Below, in pieces: positions 26,001-34,109 of a DNA stretch of 64,000 nt. Both the position numbers and the translations under genes were made by a program. Source of the DNA: Marasmius tenuissimus. Taxonomy: Eukaryota; Basidiomycota; Agaricomycetes; Agaricales; Marasmiaceae. Where the stretch lies: positions 1 to 64,000 of the forward strand of contig JAQOTA010000030.1 of the NCBI GenBank assembly GCA_029532415.1, written 5' to 3'. A model generated the notes under the pieces. That model was not told the origin of the DNA and ran no database searches. It saw only the letters and a program-made list of their open reading frames with translations. Positions within the stretch are counted from its first letter, which is position 1. Each line of letters starts with the position of its first letter.

Positions 26001-27169
26001 ATGAGGAGATCTACATGGAACAACCAGAAGGCTTCGTTACGGACTCCAGCAAGGTTTGGAGGTTACGCAAAGCATTGTACGGATTAAAACAGGCTTCTCG
26101 TGCCTGGTGGCGTCAATGTACTGAATCCATGAAACGTCTAGGATTCAAACGATGCTTATCCGATGCTGGCGTATATGTCTTCAACAAGAATGGCAATATG
26201 GTCATTGCCGTTGTCTATGTCGACGATGCTTTATTCATGGGTCCTGATCGCAACCTTGTCAATAGACTAAAAAGCGAATTCATGAAAATCTGGGAATGCC
26301 GAGATCTAGGCGAGCCAACAGAATTTCTACGAATGCGAATTACTCGAGATCGGAAGAATCGCAGACTGATCCTTGATCAGCGAGACTATCTTGAAAAGAT
26401 AATTCGTAAATTCGGAGTTCTGAACGCCAAGACGGCATATACGCCTTTGCCAGAAGGCTATAACCCAACCCAAAACCAGGGGGAGGTTAATCCCGAGATT
26501 AGGCATAGATTCCAATCGGTTATCGGATCATTACTTTACTTGGCTCTCGGAACGAGACCAGATATATCCTTTGCTGTAATCAAGATGTCACAGTATGGAG
26601 CTAATCCTAATCAGGAACACCTCCAAAAGGCACTTTACATCGTGAAATACCTTGTTCACACTGCAAAGTATGAACTTATTTACGATGGTAGATCCAATCA
26701 AGGATTACTTGCCTTTGCTGACTCTGATTGGGCAACTGATAAAGATGATTGTCGATCACAGACTGGATATATCGTAAAGCTTGCCAATGCGCCAGTTTGC
26801 TGGGTCTCTCAGAAACAGAAAACGGTTGCATTATCATCCACGGAAGCAGAGTATATGGCTCTATCTGACTGTACACGTCAGGCTTGCTGGATGAAGTCGT
26901 TGATGAACGAATTGAACTTCCCTATTCGATCAGTTCCATGTGTTAGCGACAACCAAGGCGCTATCTTTCTCAGCAGCAATGAAGCTACTGATAAAAGAAC
27001 AAAGCACATTGACAATCGATACCACTTCATCAGGGAAGCAGTGGAACACGGAAAGACTCGAATCTATTTCGTTGAAACTGCTAAACAACCTGCTGATCTT
27101 CTTACGAAGAATCTTGGCAGAACAAAGTTCGAATTGTTCAGGCAATCTTTAGGATTAACATTTCACTAG
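20090..27169 (+). CDS. Copia Gag-Pol polyprotein, 2,359 aa, uninterrupted
   Basis: ATG 20090 is the first in-frame ATG after the leader. Gag core about residues 80-265 (DDGSNFEDWYRLLEGYL, KLKSTFGVQSSSKMMNLYTDL). A Lys/Gly-rich run (about 323-354) stands where a CCHC knuckle would be; no CCHC is seen. Then comes an extra region of about 800 residues before the protease WLLDSGASAHMT (about 1184). Integrase: HRRMGH and CRGCAKGK zinc module (about 1330-1370), HGD first Asp, then FNRGGEF, where the usual second catalytic Asp is Asn (codon AAT 24458-24460), and NGRAERFNR with the Glu. RT about 1885 onward, YVDD at 26216-26227. RNase H ADSDW and STEAEYMALSD. Full-length ORF, but integration activity is doubtful. 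Confidence 0.93.
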   Translation: MLTGLLADLNMSQSGSRSASHSPSGNLPTTFVRNTPGYTLGTEVENSVEVFNYNTEPLYSQVADSNFPAGSGGISIIPVLLDDGSNFEDWYRLLEGYLFTQGIPQALDEEMPETSSPATSGEATALIEWTSRRNKVIGIIKMRTRRAHDTHVDKTSVISTLSKLKSTFGVQSSSKMMNLYTDLHNVQLPEHLNPVPGISYMLTVRDQLKDHGVDISDDLLCLMITAKLNEKRWQLFKQQVSRMKKEELKPTDLIAAITNEWNRRNGIHSGPAAYTAHNAKISGVNRFNSPPKWFDQSRSGNSANQKRNNNKNNNQNQNNQNQGGSSPKKGKKKGGKGKGKGKGKKKDTHKGGQQSHTAVLEPSEKPSEYQNRINAVNEQISSVFEREMAGPVNVHMSYHYPTGSTSAPNPFQNTYDLQQARLEERIAADRESRPVRHISVQEWNNRRTVQLDEQVRQVEEAIASATISNSNIDSDGDEIPSLVYISDTPTEPDSDSSSDNSSNDSHTCSEYSYGAHSNEEIIFTMPRREATPNHTSPADEVDQGENLEVASPTQEDIRVTVSTPPDDYGPWADSMFPRNHADLVHLFRPENYSQDGDDIKEPPLINRKVEWRFLQEYKEQHDNMMRRVNLRNNRPHIINGIRLPIPVVEEFRDFGDQTTNDITLKESMIRMRYKLIRSTPDHNLWIWILIRTRDYVVMYAIRRDAAHNMTPRQALHELRIQQRILHVETVEDTKFTLHYEYQTWNLQHLSTVIAEINNKNWISTVEDFVQRVRNPRSTSVDEAFRVNKKNFTLPIQVLNPIFWHSLVKLGLEGKWLFGTTDIRASQFRTSQWRQPGFNRCWIRFIPHLSLPDVRNWHTHLYKWMNNIRMSVPMTQADIPQRELEGSRFNERPRTYPGDFMELAESLNRSKSPVPTTHEYINRPATTPPRVQQWQDQIVHTPPSSPESFYGIQSLEEDYIEVPSRPTTAPPDQPERLSPVDEQPEVDPWVTSPSDPRNSQFENYGPAVIGLRTNGMPLHVANGTSIGNITMVVNDNQPYQATRFVQWQDYKRRLEAWIEVEDAANQRYQEELRTRRELLVRQTFQSQNQEPLQWHERYFDDGDYGDGLEGVDNDWAESNDRGDWQVFQSSNSQTFTKSSMQNYHILRNSVPRKCSITSVYATTKYKSFSAAFSSDCEVRNTRNAWLLDSGASAHMTPYKTDFSDYQTLEMPIGLTTSAGDKANVQIVGYGTVLIRHTNSAGVTQVTKLYPVMYNPDSPHRLISSGKFRSIGYYTLLDSPETSIRSKKDDSLLMSFYPSHKDDPLRWMNAKVLVGETSFTSVVSFNTSELWHRRMGHCDPRVLGKLMDNVKGLPTKLVTSKGETKPCRGCAKGKMVAKSYPLSSKRAKEPLELVHGDLIEYPTRSYYQNEYALTLFDDATSYGWVYPIRKKSNTDQKLRNWLALVERQTNKKVKSVHFNRGGEFFSNEQWDWYNSLGIFPQRGSPNVHEQNGRAERFNRTLREKSEAMRFQACAPENWWEFAILTAVHIYNRTPIRSRKYRTPVELFENKKPDVLYFRTFGCGAYAYIPKRKNKLAPHSEAMIFIGYENGSKAYRFFRTTNNSVYITPQAVFDENWFPKCQKEVPGSIEFDKTDKPVRSIPFPTYPYDGHEDHHNDDDFFNPPPPPGSDDDDHQPGGDPPLDPIPDDKSDDVHNGNHPNTDGFGSPKGSDHNPNQYGPDPQSAGSSGSTNPFGFRQADYDEWENLRAPPPAAVRRNPPRNRVTPNRPFNVYGNRNPAEIERDIESQARWQSQINPTNEPETIPNRVPDPAAPMDTDDDMSDLAQQGGENYLVYLLNNGHQLYGLQASSYDNVREWTYKQVQKRPKDERPSWEAACRLELQSLKDRNVFDVVTLPKGRKAVKSRWVFDIKSDGRKKARLVAKGFSQKQGIDYNELFSPVVRFETVRLLLALAALEDWEISALDVKTAFLYGALDEEIYMEQPEGFVTDSSKVWRLRKALYGLKQASRAWWRQCTESMKRLGFKRCLSDAGVYVFNKNGNMVIAVVYVDDALFMGPDRNLVNRLKSEFMKIWECRDLGEPTEFLRMRITRDRKNRRLILDQRDYLEKIIRKFGVLNAKTAYTPLPEGYNPTQNQGEVNPEIRHRFQSVIGSLLYLALGTRPDISFAVIKMSQYGANPNQEHLQKALYIVKYLVHTAKYELIYDGRSNQGLLAFADSDWATDKDDCRSQTGYIVKLANAPVCWVSQKQKTVALSSTEAEYMALSDCTRQACWMKSLMNELNFPIRSVPCVSDNQGAIFLSSNEATDKRTKHIDNRYHFIREAVEHGKTRIYFVETAKQPADLLTKNLGRTKFELFRQSLGLTFH

Positions 27170-27195
27170 TTCCATGATCGCATGATGAACTTAGT

Positions 27196-27204
27196 GAGGG
27201 GGAG
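27196..27204 (+). other. Polypurine tract, copia element 1
   Basis: GAGGGGGAG lies immediately before the 3' LTR, the plus-strand priming site. The identical nonamer precedes the 3' LTR of copia element 2. Confidence 0.75.
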
Positions 27205-27723
27205 TGTTGAACATGATGGATATCATGTGATACACTGTTGACGTGTTGTTTACGCGTCACACTATTTATAGAGCTACGCCTCTAGAACACTTGTGTCCTC
27301 ATGCAAGTACTACGTCTCTGTCTACGTATCTCACTACGTACCTAGTAGTTTCATCATAAATGACACTATAGACAGTCGCTATCCAATAGCATAAGTAGAG
27401 CCTTCAATACATGAGGCAAACACGACTATGCTCACCAAGCATACTACCATTCATGGTAGAAGTACTTACACAGTACTAATGTCTTTTACGCCTTTAGGGC
27501 CGAATACCTACTTCTAGTAGTAGTTTCAGTTAGTGTAATACTCATTACATGTACCAGAAACTTATGTATAAAAGACTGGACGAAAGGCCTTAAGCCTTAG
27601 GACAATCTGCTCGATTATCACCTCTTCTCAAGCATCTCAAGACTACAAGAACACTCTGTGTATTACCCATGTGAGGTTTACTTCGTTATACCCACTGTGC
27701 ACTTTAACTATGCTGGCTCATCA
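27205..27723 (+). repeat. 3' LTR of copia element 1
   Basis: 519 bp, same length and termini as the 5' LTR with two substitutions. It is followed directly by TCCGA and the resumed DUF6589 exon (GCC AAG GAG). Confidence 0.93.
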
Positions 27724-28465
27724 TCCGAGCCAAGGAGCGCGATTTGATGCAAGAGGATCATAACAAAAAGCTCGAGGCAATGGTTACCAAGGCAGGCAGC
27801 AACTTTGACGACCCATACTACCGGACAATCATATCTCCCAATGTCCACCGCTTTGTTGAGCTTCGTGGTACCTTCGAAACAGCTTTCGACCTCTATCATC
27901 GCTCCAATAAACACACGTCCCCGCACATGAAGCCAGAACTCCGAGTACTCCTTCAAGATCTGAAGAATTACGAACACGCTTACTTTCGAAAGGCCCGTCA
28001 TTACGGCCATGTGGCAGTCAATCTCCTTGGTGCAGGATATCGAGCACTCGAAGAAGGGGGAAAGATGGACAACTATCTTGGGAAGTCATCCGCGAAATCG
28101 AAGTTTATCACTGCCATCGAATGCGAGAAGAACAAGGTCAATATCAATTCCAGTACTGATACGCAAGTTAACATCACGAGCAATTTGGATTGTGCGATAC
28201 ATGAAAGTGAAGAGGATGAAAGCAGGAATAACAGCTCCAAGGAGGATGAGGATTCAACATCAGAAGGAAGTGACGGAAGCGGCGATAGCGATAGTGGAAG
28301 TGAGAGAGAGCACGAACAGAACGAAAGGGAAACCGATGGAGAGGATAGAGAGGACATGTTTGGATACACTGCAAGCTCTGACGAACAGGACGAAAGTGAT
28401 AAGGAAAACAAGGATGGCGGGCTGAACACCGATGATGATGAGGGTCAATGGTCTGGCTCGGACAC

Positions 28466-30746
28466 TTAGAAAACATTAGTTAGTGGATGTCTGATAGGGA
28501 AATCAGGAATCACACCTTGCCTTCGCCGGTTGTTGGTTCTTTTTGGCCCGTATTCCTCTGTAACTTGGGCCATCGTAGGCTGCGGGACTCGCTTCCTGGG
28601 GGCTGGTCTAGAAGCTGGGATGTTGTGCCTCGTAGAGGTAGTAGCCAAAGGCTGCAGTTCATTCGCCCTGACTGCCGCGACACCTCCATCACTAGACATG
28701 TCAACATCCTCATCAGATTCGTCAGAGTCATCTGCTATCTTGAGCTGTACGGCCGCCTTCACTGCCTTGCCCTTCTTGGCCTCCAAGCGCTCCTTCTCCT
28801 CCAGTCTTCGCCACTCCCGAACGAGGTTCTGGAAATTTTGGATCAGTACAAAGAGGCGGGTAGATTGAGCTTCCGTGATGGGCCAGCTGTTAGATTTGAT
28901 GATTGCTGCGAGCTCATAGGGTTCAGTGATAACGAGAAATTTGTCAAGAATCGTTTCAATGACGGTATGGGAGAGGAATAGGTCGGAGGGATAAAAGATA
29001 GCGTCAGGATACTTTGCAGTGTCGACTTCAGACCAGACAACCTTTCGAAAGTCCAGCAGCCATAAACGCATGCTTTTACACTCGCTCTTCCCCAGCCATG
29101 TCTTCGACTTGTGCCGCTTTGACTTCTTCTTGGGCGGTGGAAGCGGAAGCCAACTCGGGGGAATATCGGTGAAGTCATCGGGGTAGGGAGCTGAAGCGAA
29201 GTCGTACTCGACACCATGTCTGGCGGCACAGAGACTACAGTAGACACTGCGTTCTGCCTGATAGCAGTCAAGAGAGGAAACCTTGATGGGGGGGTTTTGG
29301 TAGTACACGTTGCAGGCCCGAGTTATACACCAGTCTTCGGCAAGGAGTTGCGCCTTTCCACCATTGAGTGACTGTGCATCCTGCGTGGTTGATTTTGATT
29401 TCTTCTTTGCACGACTTGTTCTTGAGGTGTCTGCTGGCAGGGCTGTACCTGAGATAGATTAACTCGCCGTCTGAATGGAGGCCAATGCATTCATACCTGA
29501 GACGAAAGCCCTTGCTTTCTTGATATCCTCCGGCGATGCAATGGCAATACCTCGGCATAGTACCTCTGGCAAACGACCCCCTCGACCTAGCTGTTGGAGC
29601 AACTGATCCAACGTTGCTGGAAGCTTCCATGAGATACAGTCTCGTATCGCCTGACGGTTGATCCCATTTGCGAATCCAATCGTTGCAATAACAACCTGGA
29701 GGTATGGGTCATCGTCAATGAGCTCCAGCGTCTTGTTATTGTAGTTGTCAGTACAGAGCGAATGGTACATCCGAACACGTTGTAGCCGATTACATGATTC
29801 GGGGAGGAGGTTGAATAGGAAGAGGTAAATGTCGTAGGCCTCGGGTATTGTATTGACGTGAATGACGAGCTTACGTCCACTGCAGACATATGGGTAGATC
29901 TGGTGGTACTTGGAGAAACCGTGGACTCACTTGTAGGGTTCAACAACGAGCTGCATGTTGAGCTGCTCATTGGAACGTCGGATGGTGTGGAAGTTATTTC
30001 CTATGAGCCCAAGGGATTTGCAGACAGAGTCGGTGACAAGGCCGGGAGGACATGTAGCAGAGAGAGCAATGATAGGGATATGGTCTGGGAGTTCACCGCA
30101 AGCAGTAGAACCAATGAATTTGAACGAAGGTCAAAAGGCAGCACCCCAGTCTCGAATGAGATGGACTTCCTCGCAGCAAAAGTATACGAGGCTCTTGATG
30201 AACGTGTCGTTCTTCATAATACGACGCCATTCCTTCTGCTGCAAGTGCTCCAGGTCCACACAAATGACCTGCCACGTCCGAGATTCGCAAATTTTGTCGA
30301 CAACGTCAATTCCTTCAATTCGGCACTTTGTCAGGTTCTCGTGCGTATAAGCAAACACTTTGATTCTGAACAGCTTTAGCTCAGAAACCTAAAGAATCAT
30401 GAGAAGAGTTGAAACACAATAAAACACAACCACGCACAATACTCACTGCGAGGCCTTTTGTAGGTGTCACTACAATTCCTCTTGCATATTCCTTCCAAGG
30501 TAAATCCGGATAGAGTTCTGAACTCTTCGAGAGCTCATTGTGAATCGCGATAGGAACACAGAAGAACGCTGATTTTCCCTCTCCAGTTGCTGCAAAAACT
30601 GCGAGATTGTCGCCATTTAGGACCGCTGGGATGTATTCTCGCTGATAATCTCGAAGGCCGTTGGGCCACTGTGGAATGCATCGGGATACTGCGAGGGTGA
30701 TGGCAGAAAGAGTGTCTGGGTCGGTCCATTTCAAACGAGGAGGCAT
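28466..30746 (-). pseudogene. RecQ-like SF2 helicase gene of the large element (two TGA codons)
   Basis: Exons are 30447-30746, 29497-30388 and 28466-29448; introns of 58 and 48 bp in consistent phase give about 724 codons. Start MPPRLKWTDPD. Motif 0 LRDYQREYIPAVLNGDN, motif I AATGEGKSAFF, motif Ia VVTPTKGL, motif II reads EEVH where DEVH is expected, then FIGST, LSATCPPG (motif III), RRSNEQLNMQLVVEP, RKLVIHVNT (motif IV), RVRMYHSLCTDNYN, VVIATIGFANGIN (motif V), LGRGGR (motif VI, usually GRAGR/GRxGR). A C-terminal Cys cluster (CITRACNVYYQNPP, CYQAERSVYCSLC) may bind zinc. Stops TGA at 30131-30133 and 29927-29929 fall where Arg (CGA) would keep the frame. Tail-to-tail with the DUF6589 gene; the stop codons overlap. 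Confidence 0.78.
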
Positions 30747-31247
30747 GGTGATAAAGAGAGAAAAATGGATGCTATTGTAGAGTATACATGAAGGCTGAGA
30801 GAAACCCAACGTAGTGCGGCAATAGACTGGGCACCTGATTAGGTAATCAGAAAATGTGCCGCTGAGCGCCTCTCAAAATAGTACAAGACTAGAGCAATAT
30901 ATGGGTAGTTTTCTACCTGTTTTGTGCTCATCACAATTATCCACTGGAATGCAATAGCACTCAACACCACCCTAGCTGTGCTATGTATGACCCACAAGAT
31001 CTAAGGGTCTCTTTCAGTATAAAAAAGGGCAAGGGTTTAACGATTGTTTATGCTAGCAGTATGTACAGTGGTGGGGGGAGTGATTGTGGCAAAGGAGTGG
31101 AGGAGGAGTGATAGTAGTAAGTACATGTAGGTATTGATCAAGCCAGCAAGCAACAACCACAAAAGGTATAACCATTGAGTTGAAAGAGCATAGATGGTAG
31201 GTAACGAGTGTAGTGTTTGTGTGTGATCATCAAGAAATAATGGTTGC
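30747..31247. other. Helicase promoter and spacer inside the large element
   Basis: This is the 5' flank of the helicase (ATG 30746) and the 3' flank of the third ORF. A TATAAAAAAG string occurs at about 31018-31028. No coding potential recognised. Confidence 0.35.
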
Positions 31248-33303
31248 CTAAAATGTAAGCTCAGGAAGTGGGCCTGTGAAGACATTATAGACAACCAAGG
31301 GGTCATTCATGGCAATTGGTGAAGATGAACGTCGTTCGGATACCGAGACCATGGAATTGAACATAGTGGAGACCTCAATGTCCTCCTGTTTGGTGTCAGT
31401 GTAGCGTTCCCAATGGCTCGGTTCAAGCCATGGCCAAGCCGTCTTGAAGCCAAGCTGAGCCAAGCTGTGTCAAAAAATGGCTCAGGCGGAGCCGGTCAAC
31501 AGCTCCAGCTCGGTCCGGCTCAGGAACCGGTTCAGCCAGCTCCAAGCTGCCCCATTGTTACACATCTTTTTCACCCCTGTATACATCTTATAGTGGGTTT
31601 TTTCACCACACAAGGTATGAATAGAGTACACCTTAATAAAAAATAAGTAAGAATCAATTCAAGAACCAAATTTACATGAGTTTAGGTTGAGACCCGAGTG
31701 CCTGCCTAAATGTGCCTGCCTTACTCTTAACCCTAACCCAGATATATCTGCACTGATATTTTACAGCAACAAGTATGGCAACAACAACGAGCACAAATGT
31801 TCAGAAATTTTCATTTTACATAGCACATAGTCCCTACTTTACTCATTGTTGACTTTGGTGGCCATATGAAGTAAATTTAAATTTATCTAATTTTTACTGG
31901 CTCAAGCTGCGGCTGAGCCAGCTCCAAGCTGGACCGAGCTGAGCCGCATGTAATCAACGGCTCGGGAAGCCACTCAGAAGCCAGACCGTTGGAGCCAAGC
32001 CGAAGCCGGACCGGACCAGCCGCTGGCAACACTATGTCAGTGTTGTTGCATGACAGGGAATCAGGGGTTACAACCTTAGCGTCGTCGCAATCACATTGCT
32101 CAAAGTCATCTTCTGAGTCGCTAATGTACACTGGGGAGAAATCAATACCCAGTCAAACATAAGACAGACTAGCTTACCACAAGTTGTTCATTTCCAAAGG
32201 TTGCGTTTGACTGGCTTGACCTCTTCAACAACAGAGTCTGTATCATTGTACACTGATTCAGATCCACCATCATTTTCAATCGGGCTACTGCCTTGGTCTG
32301 CCTCGCTTTCTATGAAGTCGTTGATCATGTCCCGATCCTCATCATCACTTTTGGCTTTGTTGCGAGGCTGGGTCGATTGAGGAGGAAGAGTCCTTCATGG
32401 TCTGTTCCAAGAACAAGTGTCACCTTTGCCAATTTTAGACCTTGTGACTAGGAAAAATGATTTGATTATCAAGGTGCTGCTCAATGAAAAAGAATATGAG
32501 AGACTTATAAAGAAAGAGTGTGTGGGTGAGGGTTGAAAGCAGTCCTCCCTTGCTCCTATTTGGGGACAGCCAAGAAAGATTCTGTGCGAATGTTGTTGGA
32601 GGGTACTCGCAGGCACCAGCAGAAATGGCGAGACAACAACCCCTTGTGCTGACCAGGGGGATCAGAGGGGGAAGAAAGCACTTGTGCTCAGTGTCCATTT
32701 CTTCATGAAAGTCCTTGTTAGGGACAGGTTTCACTGAGCGAAGGTGGCTGATAAGGTCAGGAAGTGATGAACAAAGAAAGTCCATAATGTCTTCAGCCTC
32801 CATGTCCAGTGGCAAATGCCAAGGCCCTTCTCGAACGTCACACTCTGCTGCACAACCATGGTGTAGGGCTTGATTGAATTCAGCAGGAGAGGGAACCGGC
32901 TTGGTGGTGCACAAGGAGGACTTGAAAATAAAGTCCCATTCACCATTCTAGTTTGAATCACAGCTCAGTCAGAATTTATAGATATGTCAAATCATAGTGA
33001 AGAATGAACCTTAGCCTTGCTTCTTGAACACCCGTCTATGAACACAAAAACCTTCCCAAACTTGAAGAATTCAGGAACCTATAATATAGTCAATACATTG
33101 ATTGCTGAAATATATAGAAAGCTGAGTGCCAAACAAGTTGTACCCACCTCACGAGCCTTGCCTTTAAGCTTTGAGTTTGATGCTGATAAGGGACCAGAGC
33201 TACTAGATGCTACTGACTGTTGACCACATTGGCCAGGTCGATATCCACAATTGCTCTCTATGTCAGCAATGCTCATTGGTGTAGATGAAGTGGTGTTGGC
33301 CAT
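31248..33303 (-). pseudogene. Third ORF of the large element, hypothetical, split by a MITE and one TGA
   Basis: Readable exons: 33148-33303 (MANTTSSTPMSIADIESNCG ... KGKARE), probably a short one near 33010-33080 (VPEFFKFGKVFVFIDG), one from 32947 down (NGEWDFIFKSS, PVPSPAEFNQALHHGC, DMEAEDIMDFL), then an acidic one (KSDDEDRDMINDFIESE, VYNDTDSVVEEVKP), and the last from 32130 (VYISDSEDDFEQCDCDD), which continues after the MITE as TKQEDIEVSTMFNSM to GPLPELTF at 31248. A TGA at 32188-32190 again stands where CGA would keep both frame and the phase of the next 47-bp intron (32131-32177). I do not recognise the family. The EFFKFGKVF block resembles a motif seen in many mushroom hypothetical proteins. 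Possibly an accessory or DNA-binding protein. Confidence 0.55.
31402..32034. mobile_element. hAT-like MITE (633 bp) with 8-bp target duplication
   Basis: Imperfect inverted ends TAGCGTTCCCAATGGCT and TAGTGTTGCCAGCGGCT (the latter read on the minus strand). The duplication TGTCAGTG is at 31394-31401 and 32035-32042. Both subterminal regions are crowded with GGCTC/GAGCC and AGCTGG-type repeats, as in hAT elements, while the centre is AT-rich and non-coding. Eight-bp duplication plus TAG-initial ends supports hAT. No transposase, so non-autonomous. Confidence 0.85.
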
Positions 33304-33365
33304 GGCAATGATCCTTCCAACTGTGCTCAAGGAGAATTTTTGGAACTGGGTGCTATTTGTAATAG

Positions 33366-33725
33366 TCAGAGACTTTTGTTGCTGTAGGTCAGTCAATTCT
33401 GCTCAGAAGTGTTAGAAAATTGTTGTGAATACTTTTATACATCATATTTCGATGTTCTGGTACATAGCTTAGCTTAGTTAACTATGCCTGAGGTGTGAGG
33501 GACAACTAAAGATGTGGGATACGTGTGGGAATTAGCCTAGGCGCCTGTAACACGTGTGAAACTCCGCGGGCAAACCTAATTGCGCGCGGAAATTTTAGCA
33601 GCCGCGCGAAAAACCTGGAATATGTGCGGGAAAGATAGATCACGCGCGGAAAAGTTATAATATGGGGGGGACATCCAATTTAGGTCGGGGGGGCAATTTA
33701 TTTTTTTCCCATTTTAACACTCATA
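33366..33725 (-). repeat. Right terminal inverted repeat
   Basis: Inverted counterpart of 15009-15380. The outermost 32 bp appear identical to the left end, the inner part differs mainly at CpG sites, and the poly-C is 7 rather than 12. Followed by the second CACTTT at 33726-33731. Confidence 0.88.
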
Positions 33726-33731
33726 CACTTT

Positions 33732-34109
33732 GTCAGGAATCATGTGCGCGGTTTTTTCTTTGTATCAACCCCCCCCCCCCCCCCCCTTTTTTTTTTCTCC
33801 TCTTTTGCAACTGCCTCGGAAACGAGACCCTGGTCCCGCTTGCCCTTGTGCAGTGACACCGGCTATTGCAGAAGAGCAGCATCTCCATTTTCATGTCGAA
33901 CGAATAACACAACACTAACTACTTGCAGCCCAACCTTATCCGTCGCGGAAGATCCTCTCAATCCTCTCCCCGCCACTCAGGGCGCCGCTCTCGCACGTTC
34001 AGAGCTCGCAATTACAGAGCTCACAACCAACAGAACTCACAACCACCGCTCCCACAGGCGACCTGAGAATCAGGCGTTGCAAGGTCGCATGGGTCTGAGA
34101 ATTTGAGCT
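33732..34109 (+). pseudogene. C2H2 zinc-finger gene, 3' part, after the large transposon
   Basis: The first codons (GTC AGG AAT CAT) complete the second zinc finger begun before 15008. Directly after the His codon is GTGCGC, a possible donor. An 18-C plus 10-T tract (33769-33796) lies beyond, more likely intronic than coding. Open frames run to 34106 (SVAEDPLNPLPATQGA ... QALQGRMGLRI), but the exon structure here is not resolved. Confidence 0.45.

Larger units (their letters stand above)
18551..27723 (+). mobile_element. Ty1/copia LTR retrotransposon inserted in the DUF6589 gene
   Basis: The element has two 519-bp LTRs (18551-19069, 27205-27723), flanked by the 5-bp duplication TCCGA (18546-18550 and 27724-27728). 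The LTRs begin TGTTGAA and end CATCA, and differ at two positions that I can see, so insertion was recent. A 1-kb leader separates the primer-binding region from one very long polyprotein ORF. Domain order protease, integrase, RT, RNase H identifies copia (Pseudoviridae type), not gypsy. Confidence 0.95.
15662..28469 (+). pseudogene. DUF6589-family gene of the large element (split by copia, one TGA)
   Basis: Exons are 15662-16771, 16827-18356, 18407-18550 and 27729-28469, in continuous frame for about 1,174 codons once the copia and its TCCGA duplication are removed. The N-terminal 370 residues are low-complexity then helical. The DUF6589 core includes IIDNTQRQIEAREG, LKTGTACTSLKVHD, LFFSIDWKHHYD, VIQPLGTNAEREVETQGL, EWVGGDGATFAMLQRL, ENHFGPATCSDPSLMS, ADLKKCDHYPTADG, VLDCWR, IWIFMFAGSTHQQYFQYLLEL and LMQEDHNKKLEAM. 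The C-terminus is acidic (DSGSEREHEQNERETDGE). A TGA at 17136-17138 replaces what is probably an Arg codon (CGA) in a conserved block. The function is not established; as the main plus-strand gene of a TIR element it is my candidate transposase. Confidence 0.78.
15009..33725. mobile_element. Large TIR DNA transposon (about 18.7 kb including nested insertions)
   Basis: The ends are inverted copies beginning TATGAGTGTTAAAATGGG. The target CACTTT is present at 15003-15008 and again at 33726-33731. Cargo: a DUF6589 gene (+), a RecQ-like helicase (-) convergent with it, and a third ORF (-). Minus the nested copia (9.2 kb) and MITE (0.6 kb) the original element was about 8.9 kb. Pairing of a DUF6589 protein with a RecQ-like helicase recalls the AcademH-type elements described from fungi and animals, but those are reported, as I recall, with 3-4 bp duplications, so classification is tentative. 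All three genes carry premature TGA codons, so the copy is probably dead. Confidence 0.85.

Noticed and set aside
28073..28476. Several Ser/His-rich minus-strand ORFs opposite the DUF6589 C-terminus
   Set aside because: Antisense shadows of an acidic Asp/Glu/Ser-rich coding region.
29900..29930. A short intron in the helicase at GTGAGTCC...CACCAG
   Set aside because: It would be only 31 bp, and removal breaks the frame, whereas reading through with one TGA keeps the conserved frame; treated as a nonsense codon.
31727..31739. Telomere-like TTAACCCTAACCC
   Set aside because: Only two units, inside the AT-rich core of the MITE; no array and no chromosome-end context.
33744..34106. Pro/Phe-rich 120-aa ORF taken as a gene
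   Set aside because: Its N-terminus is translated homopolymer (18 C then 10 T). It is better read as intron plus the 3' part of the interrupted zinc-finger gene.
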